From Nocardioides insulae DSM 17944 (GTDB lineage: Bacteria > Actinomycetota > Actinomycetes > Propionibacteriales > Nocardioidaceae): a stretch of 64,000 nucleotides of DNA. The DNA lies in NCBI RefSeq assembly GCF_000422825.1, contig NZ_KE383929.1, positions 62,001 through 126,000 of the forward strand, read 5' to 3'. Under the pieces are notes generated by a model. It searched no databases, was not told where the DNA came from, and saw only the letters and a list, made by a program, of their open reading frames with translations. Shown here piece after piece: positions 38,602 through 45,892 of this stretch; within the stretch, counting starts at the first letter, position 1; each line of letters starts with the position of its first letter. The position numbers and the translations under genes are program-made.

Positions 38602-39402
38602 TCAGCTTCGTCGTAGAATCTCAGCCTTCTTGGCCGCAAACTCCTCTTCCGTCAAAACCGCGCGTCCTTGAGCTCGCCGAATTGTCGAGTTGATTGACGT
38701 GTCGACAACGTTCGAAAATGAGGCCGATCCGACGGGTCGCTTGGTCTCGTTTTCAAGCGTCGTCGACGAATTGACGGGTGACTTGTATTTGGCTCGTTGA
38801 TCGCGCCCCGAGCAGTCGCTGTCAGCGCGGCTGGTTCACTTTGCGTGAGCTTGGGCGCTTGGGAGATGGTTTCTGGCTTGGGCACGACCGTTCCAGCCAC
38901 CGTCTGCGGATGCATTGTGTGCTCAGCAGCGCCTTCGATTCGTCCTTCTTGGCGAACCGCGTTGGTTGCGTCATGGCGCTGCGCATCGATACGGATCGAC
39001 CGCTGGTCGAGTGCAAGTCGCGCCTCAACGCTCGCTTGGGTAATGATCCATTGCGCGGCGGGGCCGTCTTGGATGTCGTCCATCGTGAAGCCGGTGCCGT
39101 CCTGAAGAGGCACGGACCACTGTGAAGACAGCTCGCGGCTTCTGGCTCGCCGACTGCCGTACATCCACATCGACGATGCTCGCGACGAAGACCCGCTGCC
39201 ACTTCGTACGCATTGCGCCCTTGCTGCAATACGAATACATAGGGTCGAGGCGGTATCGGCCGGTGGTGACCTTGACAAGGTTCTTGCCAATCGCCGACCG
39301 CAACGTTGCTTCGGCGAGATCGTGATCGTTCGAGGTGAGGCTTGAGGCAACCGCGGACAGCGCTCCTCGGCGTCGCTGTTCGGAGACCCTCCCTGGCGCC
39401 AA
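38602..39402 (-). pseudogene. Decayed SHOCT-domain protein
   Basis: The C-terminal end on the minus strand reads QFGELKDAR in one frame and, after one missing base near 38656, LTEEEFAAKKAEILRR followed by a stop: a clear SHOCT (short C-terminal) domain. Upstream, plausible protein continues as MDDIQDG...QASVEARLA in the first frame and KWQRVFVASIVDVDV in another. At least two frameshifts therefore separate the parts. The 5' limit is approximate. The intact protein would have carried an N-terminal domain I cannot name. Confidence 0.5.
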
Positions 39403-39516
39403 TGGCGACTTCGAGTGATCCTCGAGTGGAATCGGGTGAACGTGCTCTATCCACTTCTAGCCATCCCGATAGTGCATCTCATTGGCGATGCGATCCACAA
39501 GGCGGGTCGGGGCAGG
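39403..39516. other. Short non-coding gap
   Basis: I see no gene, repeat or hairpin here. It separates the decayed SHOCT gene from the 3' end of the peptidase-nuclease gene. Confidence 0.4.
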
Positions 39517-41358
39517 TCAGACCCAGGCGATGTCCGAGAACTCGGACAGCGGGTTCGGCGAGGCAGCAACCTCCACCGCCCGAGCCGGCTGGGTGTCGGC
39601 GTCGCGCAGTGCTTGGGGGAACCGCACCTGCGTTCTCGCCTCCAGGTCTGCGAGGGAGACTTGGAAGACTCTGAACTCGTCCAGATCGAGAGCCTCCAGC
39701 TGACTGAGGTTCTGCGTGAGGAGGAATGCACTGGCCCGGAGGGCGCCGTCCTTGACGAAGGCGATCACCTTCCAGAACTCGTGCGGCACTGCGACACCAC
39801 GGAAGACCCGGTCGTCGGCTCCGAACACGGGACCACCCAACACACTCACCCGCAGGTCGTCCACCTCGACGTCCTCGAACACCGCGTCCTCGAGCCTGCC
39901 CCACAGCCCGTCGCGGCTGCTCTGGTTGAAGTCGTCCATCTGCGGGGTGATGTTGGTGAAGAAGAACGAGTCCCGGTTCGCCTGCTCGGCTTCGTCCATC
40001 GGGCCCCACAACAGGTCGGCCCTCCGGGCGATGTGACCGCGGTCGAGACGATTGTTGCTGTAGAGCTCGTCACCGATCTGGACATCGGCCGGCAGCCTCC
40101 TGTCCTTGACGAAGGGGATTCCGCTCCTGTCGATCCGCTTCATCGACGCTCCGTCGATGTTCCACGCCACCCAGTGGGCGAACTTCCGCTGCCGGCTCAG
40201 GCTCAACGAGAAGTGTGTGTAGTCGATGCGTGGCGAGCCGTCCAGGAGGACCGCGTCGTGCGAGGCCGCGGGGTCGAGGTCCGGTGCGGGGAACTCCACG
40301 CTGAGGAAGGCAGGGTCGAATCCCAGCCCTCCGGCCGGCGGCTTGGTCAGTGTCACCCCGAGCTTGCTGAAGATCGACCGCGGTAGGCACGCGAGTGCGT
40401 GCTCGTCGAGTTCGCCGGTGCTCTCGCCGGCGAAGTGGATCCCGGCCAGGACCCGGGTGGGGGCGCCGTCGCTCGACGTGAACACCCAGGCGGCGCCGGA
40501 GTCGCCGCCGCGGCTGACCTCGCCGTCGCCGGGCGGTTGGGCCGGGTCGACGCCGATCTCGAAGCAGCCGATCTCCACCAGGCCCGCGGGCGGGTCGTAG
40601 TCGAGTTTCACGAGCGTGTCGATGCGTCTGACCACACCATGCGTGACGCCGGTGGTCCGGCCGCTCTTGACGACCTTGTCCCCGAGCTCCGGCTCCCCGA
40701 GCTCGGCGGGTGCGACGTCGATCCCCAGGATCGAGGGGTCCACCCCACGCCCCTCGACCTCCGCGACCGCGCCGTCCCCGGCCGCACCGAGATGGGACCG
40801 GAGCAGCGGGCCCAGCCGGTTCGCGGTGATCCGGTTGTCGTCGTGCGGACCGGGTTGCACGACCACGTCCCCGGGAAGCCCCTGGTTGCCGTGGAGTACG
40901 TGCCAGTTGCTGAGTACGCAGGGCCGCCCGGATTCGACGTCGTACACGATGACGCCGACGGTGCCGGCCGTGATCGTCGGATGGCCGACGCTGACTCCCG
41001 GACGGACCGGATCGACCCGTACTTTGCGTTCGTCGGCCTCGGCCTCGGCAACCAGCCGATAGCCGGGCCGGTAGGTCCGCTCGAGGACGTCGGTCGGAAC
41101 GTCGATCCCCGCGACCTCGATGGTCTCCGGGATCGCCGCCGTGCCGAGAACGCCGAGAACCTCCGGCTCCACCTTGGACCCGACGGTGAACTGGATGCAC
41201 AGCTCGTCGGTCTGCTCGCCGCCCCGGATCTTGTAGCCGATCCCGATCGAGGACACATTCGGATCCCGCAGGTAGGCCGATCCCCTGGTGCGGATGAACT
41301 CACGAAGCGCGACGGTGAGGTCGTCGGCGCCTCCCGACGCATCGCTTTGACCAACCAC
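39517..41358 (-). CDS. S1-like peptidase fused to a NUC (DNA/RNA non-specific) endonuclease
   Basis: 613 residues, no signal peptide. Residues ~1-110 form a cap-like domain (VSSIGIGYKIRGG). A trypsin-like domain (~120-340) follows with His153 (NWHVLH), a likely Asp195 and Ser287 (GGDSGA). The C-terminal ~230 residues are a NUC domain with DRGH (His442) and the metal/structure motif TNITPQMDDFNQ plus W..LE. All catalytic residues look intact. Such a fusion suggests a proteolytically gated nuclease, for example an abortive-infection effector or a toxin; this is inference. It is divergent from a lipoprotein gene. Confidence 0.8.
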   Translation of the reverse strand: MVGQSDASGGADDLTVALREFIRTRGSAYLRDPNVSSIGIGYKIRGGEQTDELCIQFTVGSKVEPEVLGVLGTAAIPETIEVAGIDVPTDVLERTYRPGYRLVAEAEADERKVRVDPVRPGVSVGHPTITAGTVGVIVYDVESGRPCVLSNWHVLHGNQGLPGDVVVQPGPHDDNRITANRLGPLLRSHLGAAGDGAVAEVEGRGVDPSILGIDVAPAELGEPELGDKVVKSGRTTGVTHGVVRRIDTLVKLDYDPPAGLVEIGCFEIGVDPAQPPGDGEVSRGGDSGAAWVFTSSDGAPTRVLAGIHFAGESTGELDEHALACLPRSIFSKLGVTLTKPPAGGLGFDPAFLSVEFPAPDLDPAASHDAVLLDGSPRIDYTHFSLSLSRQRKFAHWVAWNIDGASMKRIDRSGIPFVKDRRLPADVQIGDELYSNNRLDRGHIARRADLLWGPMDEAEQANRDSFFFTNITPQMDDFNQSSRDGLWGRLEDAVFEDVEVDDLRVSVLGGPVFGADDRVFRGVAVPHEFWKVIAFVKDGALRASAFLLTQNLSQLEALDLDEFRVFQVSLADLEARTQVRFPQALRDADTQPARAVEVAASPNPLSEFSDIAWV

Positions 41359-41659
41359 GGAGACCTCCCAGCAAGCACTTCACACCAGGCGATGATTCGA
41401 CGATCCTCCGAAACCCATGGCCGAGCAAGGCCTATCGGAGGAGTTGGGCGACCAGATGGGGGACGGGGTACCCGGTTGTGCGTACCTGCGCGGCGCCTCG
41501 ACCCGGCGGGACGCGGCACCCGCCAGCATGAATGTGATGGCAACGATGTGCGAGGTGGCGGATTGGTCCACGAGCGCGACGCGACCGGTATCTGGCGGCG
41601 CGGTCCGGCCTCCCTCTTCATAGAGGGGCCTCGTACGAGACCCGCAGCAGGGGGCGAGG
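41359..41659. other. Divergent promoter region, peptidase-nuclease / lipoprotein
   Basis: 301 bp between divergent starts. It must hold both promoters but shows no clear palindrome. A 68-codon frame at 41417-41623 has no recognisable features and was not accepted as a gene. Confidence 0.45.
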
Positions 41660-42403
41660 ATGAGGTGCGCGATGGCGTTGGCCGCGTGCGCGGCGGTTCT
41701 GGTGCTGGCGGCCTGCGCGCCGGAGGACGACGCAGGGTCACCCGGGTCGGAGTCGGAGGTGGCCGGCCAGGGCGCTGCCGGCATCGGCGAGGTCGGCGGT
41801 GTGGACGGACCGGACGCGCCGGTCTCCGCCGATGCCCAGGGGTCGGCCGACCTGCCCACGCTGCCGATCGGCGGCTCCGTGAGCATCGACGCCGTGGACA
41901 CCCCGGCGTGTGTCGTCCTGGCCTGGAGCGGTGAGCCCCTGCCCGGCGGGGCGGTAGCGCGGATCACCGCGCTCGCGCCCCCCGCAGCGGTCGCCGTCGC
42001 CGCGGACAGGATCTGCGACGGACGGCCCTGCCTGGGCGGTGACAGCTTCCGGGCCGGCGAGGACACCTGCACCGTGGCCCTCAGCTGGGACGGCACCGGG
42101 TCGAACGGCGGGGAGGGGCTCCCGCTGGGGGCCAGCGGGCTGGTGGTCTGCGAGCGCCAGCAGCTGTGTGACCAGGTCGCAAGCGCCGCCGAGGCCCAGG
42201 GAGGTACGGCGAACATCCAACTGTCGCTTCCGACCGGGTCGGAGGAGTCGACCGACACACCGACCTCGGAGGGGCCCTCCGAGTGGACCGACGCACCGAC
42301 CTCGGAGGGGCCCTCCGAGTGGACCGACGCACCGGAGTCGCAGGATCCGCCGGAACCGCAGGACTCCACCGAGCCGCTGACCGACCCCGAAGCAGGGGGC
42401 TGA
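41660..42403 (+). CDS. Secreted lipoprotein with Ser/Glu/Pro-rich repeat tail
   Basis: 247 residues. Signal peptide with lipobox VLAAC (lipidated Cys19). The mature part has an acidic linker, then a domain of about 120 residues with paired Cys (PACVVLAW, RICDGRPC, DTCTVALSWDG, VVCERQQLC) suggesting disulfides. The C-terminus holds two 12-residue repeats (SEGPSEWTDAPT) and an acidic Pro-rich end. I do not recognise the domain. It is co-directional with the papain-like gene 82 bp downstream. Confidence 0.65.
   Translation: MRCAMALAACAAVLVLAACAPEDDAGSPGSESEVAGQGAAGIGEVGGVDGPDAPVSADAQGSADLPTLPIGGSVSIDAVDTPACVVLAWSGEPLPGGAVARITALAPPAAVAVAADRICDGRPCLGGDSFRAGEDTCTVALSWDGTGSNGGEGLPLGASGLVVCERQQLCDQVASAAEAQGGTANIQLSLPTGSEESTDTPTSEGPSEWTDAPTSEGPSEWTDAPESQDPPEPQDSTEPLTDPEAGG
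42265..42319. repeat. Two 36-bp tandem units with interrupted palindromes
   Basis: CTCGGAGGGGCCCTCCGAG occurs at 42265-42283 and 42301-42319, 36 bp apart. Each is a 9-bp perfect inverted repeat around one G. They lie inside the lipoprotein gene and encode the repeated SEGPSE blocks, so they may affect mRNA folding as well as protein sequence. Confidence 0.75.
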
Positions 42404-42485
42404 CTCCCGGTCCGGTCCGCCCGGTCCGGCGCCTAGGCAGAGACACCCGTGGGCGAGAGCGCCCCTCGAGATTGGAGACAAGGAA

Positions 42486-43265
42486 ATGAGATATCGACCG
42501 ATCGACGATGACCCACAGGATCCCAGACTGGGCCGCTTCATCCCGGACGACTGGGCACACCTCGACAACTATCCGTTGACGGCGCTCGCGCCCGAGGAGC
42601 GCCCGGAACGGGTCCCGGTGGTCCTGGGCGTCAACTGGTACAAGGAGTTCGATGAGCCCGAGCTCGACCCTGAAACGGGTGACTTCTGGGTCGCCCGGGG
42701 TGGCGCGGCCTCGCTGTCGCGGATCCGCGGCGGCCACTGCGTCTGTCTCGAGCCGGGTGGTGAGCCCGACCCCGAGGCGCGATGGGAGTTCTACGACCAG
42801 GGCAGCGAGGGGGCGTGTGTGGGGTTCGGCTGGTCACGCTGCATGTCGCTCCTCAATCAGGGAAGTCTGTACGCCGCCCGATGGCTCTGGGATCGCTCGA
42901 AGGAGAAGGACCAGTGGCCGGAGACCAACCCGGGCGACAACGAGGGCACCTCGGTGCGCGCGGCGGGCGACGTGCTGCGAGCAGCCGGGCACGTGGCCTG
43001 GGAGGCCGACTTCGCCGATGACGACCACACCGAACGGCTCCGCTACTCGGCCGCACTCGACGCCGGCATCCACCGGTTCCGGTGGGCGACCTCGGTCGAC
43101 GACGTACACCAGGTGCTGGGGAACGAACGAGCCGACGAGCTCGGCGCCGTTCCGTTCCTCAACTCCTGGGGCCGCGACTACCCGCACCGTACCTGGATGC
43201 CCGACGACGTCCTCGCGCGGCTGATGGCAGAGGACGGTGAGGTCGCCGTACCCACGGACAGGTAG
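42486..43265 (+). CDS. Papain-fold (C1-like) cysteine peptidase with rearranged catalytic order
   Basis: 259 residues, no signal peptide. All four papain active-site elements are present but not in the usual order: LGVNWYKEFDEP and RGGHC (His84) come first, then DQGSEGACVGFG (Gln105, Cys111), GTSVRAA, RWATSVDDV and finally FLNSWG (Asn226). In the common bacterial C1 proteins the GVNWY...GGH segment follows the Cys and precedes NSWG. The ATG has an AAGGAAA leader. The protein may act in the cytoplasm; partner and target are unknown. Confidence 0.7.
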   Translation: MRYRPIDDDPQDPRLGRFIPDDWAHLDNYPLTALAPEERPERVPVVLGVNWYKEFDEPELDPETGDFWVARGGAASLSRIRGGHCVCLEPGGEPDPEARWEFYDQGSEGACVGFGWSRCMSLLNQGSLYAARWLWDRSKEKDQWPETNPGDNEGTSVRAAGDVLRAAGHVAWEADFADDDHTERLRYSAALDAGIHRFRWATSVDDVHQVLGNERADELGAVPFLNSWGRDYPHRTWMPDDVLARLMAEDGEVAVPTDR

Positions 43266-43279
43266 CCGCCGACATCCCC

Positions 43280-43295
43280 CGGGCGCGATCGCCCG
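43280..43295. terminator. Weak hairpin between convergent genes
   Basis: CGGGCG and CGCCCG pair around CGAT, 15 bp after the papain-like gene and before the stop of the convergent MFS gene. Short stem; weak support. Confidence 0.35.
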
Positions 43296-43342
43296 AGGCC
43301 GAATGCGAGCGTGGTTGTCCCACGGTCCGGCGGCCGGACAGT

Positions 43343-44623
43343 TCAGTGGGACACGACGGCGGGGTCGGCCGCGCCGTGGGTCAGGGCGCGGGTCTGGCGC
43401 AGCACCAGGCCGAGCACGCCGGTGATCGCGAACAGGGCTACCGCGAACCCGGCCACGGCGGCCCAGCCGCCCGAGGTCCAGGCATGGCCGGCGAAGGTGC
43501 CGAAGACCGAAGAACCCGCGTAGTAGGTGAACAGGTAGAGGGAGGCGGCCTGACCGGTAGCGACCCCGCCCGCATGGGCACGGGTGGGGACCCAACCGCT
43601 TGCGACCCCGTGGACGACGAAGAACCCGATGAGCATGAGCGCCACCCCGGCGACCACGGTCGGGAGCCAGGCGGGCACCGTCAGCACCACCCCTAACACC
43701 GCCACGGCCGCACCGACGGGCAGGACCGCGCGGCGGCCGTACCGGTCGGCGAGGCGGCCGGCGTACGCCGAGCTGAACGAGCCGAGCGGGTAGACCAGGA
43801 AGAGCAAGCTGGTCGCGCCGACCCCGAGGCCGAACGGCGCCTCCTCGAGCCGGAATCCGACGGTGTTGAACACGCCGACCAGTGCACCCATCGCGCACCC
43901 GCCGACCGCATACAGCATCAGCAGCGCGGGGTCGGCCAGCGCCCGCCGGGTGGAGGTGAGCAGCATCCGGACGCCGGCGGGGACGGGGCGGAAGCCGCGC
44001 GAGGCGGGCAGAAGGACTCGTACGGCGATCGCGCAGCCGACCGCGAGGACGGCGACCGCGGCCAGTGCCCACCGCCAGCCGGAAAGGTCCGCGACCCAGC
44101 CGGTGAGCAGCCGCCCGGTCATGCCCCCGATGGCGGTGCCCCCGACGTAGAGGCCGGCGGCCCGGCCGTGGGTGGACGCGTGCAGTTCCTCACGGAGATA
44201 TGCGGTGGCGACCGCGGGGAGCCCGGCGAGGGCGACTCCGGCCAGCAGGCGGAGCGCCAGCAGGGTGCCCCAGGTGGGGGCGGCGGCGGAGGCGAGAGCG
44301 ACCAGGGCCGAGCAGGTCAGCGAGAAGTGGATCAGCCGGGTCCGGCCCACCACGTCCGAGAACGGACCGGTCACCAGCAGCGCGACCGCCAGGCCGAGGG
44401 TGCTCAGCGAGACCGTCCAGGTCGTGGCCGAGGTGGAGACGTCGAAGGCCCGAGCGAGGTCGGGCAGGATCGCCTGGGTGCTGTAGAGCAGGGCGAAGGT
44501 GGAGAGCCCGGCGAAGAACAGGGCCAGCACGATGCGACGGTGGCCGGGTGTGCCGGGCAAATAGCCCTCCTCGGTGCGCGCTGAGGGAAGTGCGGGGGAG
44601 TCGTGGCCGGCTGGCTCGGGCAT
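43343..44623 (-). CDS. MFS transporter (YnfM-like drug/metabolite exporter)
   Basis: 426 residues with 12 predicted spans. Typical pieces are LSTFALLYSTQAILPDLARA, WTVSLSTLGLAVALLVTGPF and motif A in SDVVGRTR, with GTAIGGMTGRLLTGW in the fifth span region. It resembles the YnfM/arabinose-efflux group of H+-antiporters. It is divergent from a LysR gene 92 bp away, which probably controls it. Substrate unknown. Confidence 0.83.
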   Translation of the reverse strand: MPEPAGHDSPALPSARTEEGYLPGTPGHRRIVLALFFAGLSTFALLYSTQAILPDLARAFDVSTSATTWTVSLSTLGLAVALLVTGPFSDVVGRTRLIHFSLTCSALVALASAAAPTWGTLLALRLLAGVALAGLPAVATAYLREELHASTHGRAAGLYVGGTAIGGMTGRLLTGWVADLSGWRWALAAVAVLAVGCAIAVRVLLPASRGFRPVPAGVRMLLTSTRRALADPALLMLYAVGGCAMGALVGVFNTVGFRLEEAPFGLGVGATSLLFLVYPLGSFSSAYAGRLADRYGRRAVLPVGAAVAVLGVVLTVPAWLPTVVAGVALMLIGFFVVHGVASGWVPTRAHAGGVATGQAASLYLFTYYAGSSVFGTFAGHAWTSGGWAAVAGFAVALFAITGVLGLVLRQTRALTHGAADPAVVSH

Positions 44624-44673
44624 GCGGAGGACTCTGCCTTCGTCGCGGGGATGCGTCCAATGATGTCAACGCA

Positions 44674-44681
44674 GAAGCTTC
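44674..44681. promoter_or_regulatory. Possible LysR-binding site in the MFS/LysR divergent promoter
   Basis: GAAGCTTC is a perfect palindrome inside an AT-richer pocket of a 92-bp divergent spacer. The -10-like TAGGGT of the LysR gene is at 44704-44709. Binding by the LysR protein is inferred from position only. Confidence 0.35.
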
Positions 44682-44715
44682 ATACGAAATCCGCATCAGG
44701 CCGTAGGGTCGGTGC

Positions 44716-45582
44716 ATGCAGTTTCGCGATCTCGGATGGCTGGTGACCCTGGCCGACGTCGGTCACATGACGGATGCGGCCGCCGTGCTGCGCACCAGCC
44801 AACCCACCCTGTCGCGGGCGCTCGCCCGGGTCGAGGCGGAGCTGGATGCTCGGCTGTTCGAGCGCGTACCGAGCGGACTGCACACCACCCCGGCCGGCAG
44901 GAAGGCGGTGGAGGCGGCCCGGGATCTGACCGCCCGCTACCAGCGGCTCCGGCGCGACCTCGCCGCGGACGTCGATCCCGATGGTGGGGTGGTCCGACTG
45001 GCCTTCCTCGACTCGATCGCCACCTCGCTGGTCCCCCGCGTACTGGGTGCGGTCCATGTCGCAGCGCCGGGGCTTCGCGTGGAACTGGCCCAGGAGCCCG
45101 GGCACGAGATCCTGGCCGATCTCGATCGGGGCGAGGCGGACCTCGCGATCCTCTCGCCCGAGCCGGAAGGCGGGTACGGCTGGTTGGGCCTGCAGGAGGA
45201 GAGATTGGCTCTGGTGGTCCCACCCCGGCACCGCCTGGCCGGTCGGGACCGGGTCGCCCTGTCCGAGCTCGAGGGCGAGGAGATGGTCACGGCGCCGGAG
45301 GGGTTCGGCTATCGCAGGCTGGTGGACGGCCTGCTCCGGGAGACCGGCGTGAGCACGGTCGTCTCCTTCCAGAGTCAGGATCTCGCGACCATCGAGGGCC
45401 TGGTCGCTGCCGGCCTCGGCGTGGCGATCCTCCCGGAGACCTTCGCCGGGGCGAGTGGCAGCACCGGCGTGCGGATCACCACGCCCGGCGCCCGCCGTAC
45501 GATCGGACTGGCCTGGCGCACCGACCGCGACCTGTCCCCGCCGGTGCTCCGCTTCCGTGACCTTGTCCGCGAGCGGTTCTGA
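44716..45582 (+). CDS. LysR-family transcriptional regulator
   Basis: 288 residues. N-terminal winged HTH with DAAAVLRTSQPTLSRALAR, then a substrate-binding domain (VRLAFLDSIATSLVP, GEADLAILSPEP, LVAAGLGVAILPE). It probably regulates the divergent exporter on binding a small effector. TAGGGT at 44704-44709 is 6 nt from the ATG and no Shine-Dalgarno is seen, so it is probably leaderless. Confidence 0.88.
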   Translation: MQFRDLGWLVTLADVGHMTDAAAVLRTSQPTLSRALARVEAELDARLFERVPSGLHTTPAGRKAVEAARDLTARYQRLRRDLAADVDPDGGVVRLAFLDSIATSLVPRVLGAVHVAAPGLRVELAQEPGHEILADLDRGEADLAILSPEPEGGYGWLGLQEERLALVVPPRHRLAGRDRVALSELEGEEMVTAPEGFGYRRLVDGLLRETGVSTVVSFQSQDLATIEGLVAAGLGVAILPETFAGASGSTGVRITTPGARRTIGLAWRTDRDLSPPVLRFRDLVRERF

Positions 45583-45892
45583 GCCCGGTACGCCGCCAGG
45601 GGTCGCGCGCCCGGCCGCAGACGGTTGGGTCAGGCCGCGTCGACGTTCGAATGCGGAGTCGTGGACTCGACCGTCCGGGAGGACCGACTCGACCGTCCGG
45701 GAGGACCGACTCGACCGTCCGGGAGGACCGACTCGACCGTGTCAGCACACGGCGGGACAGGGCTCGATGGCAGGGCGGGCACGAGGTCACCCTCATGCCC
45801 GCCCCGATCTCTCACGTGCCCGCGCCCTTCACCCGGTGACTGCGGGTGCCCGCTGCACCGAGATGGACGGGTACGGTCGAGGCGCGTGCTAG
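45583..45892. other. Intergenic region with 22-bp tandem repeats
   Basis: 310 bp between convergent LysR and M14 peptidase genes. It contains the 22-bp repeat array listed separately. The rest shows no gene or strong hairpin; small frames here merely translate the repeats. Confidence 0.6.
45664..45741. repeat. 22-bp tandem repeat, about 3.5 copies
   Basis: Unit GACTCGACCGTCCGGGAGGACC occurs at 45664, 45686 and 45708 without change, then a partial copy from 45730. Two diverged relatives occur at about 50141-50177 upstream of the sigma factor gene (CTCGACGCTCCGGGAGG). Intergenic and identical, so recent amplification is likely. Confidence 0.85.

Noticed and set aside
38505..38693. 62-codon plus-strand gene
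   Set aside because: Ser/Arg-rich frame antisense to the SHOCT remnant and without initiation signals.
41417..41623. 68-codon gene between the peptidase-nuclease and lipoprotein
   Set aside because: No ribosome-binding site, no homology-like motif, and it lies in the divergent promoter region.
45664..45741. CRISPR array
   Set aside because: Units are directly adjacent without spacers and there are no cas genes.
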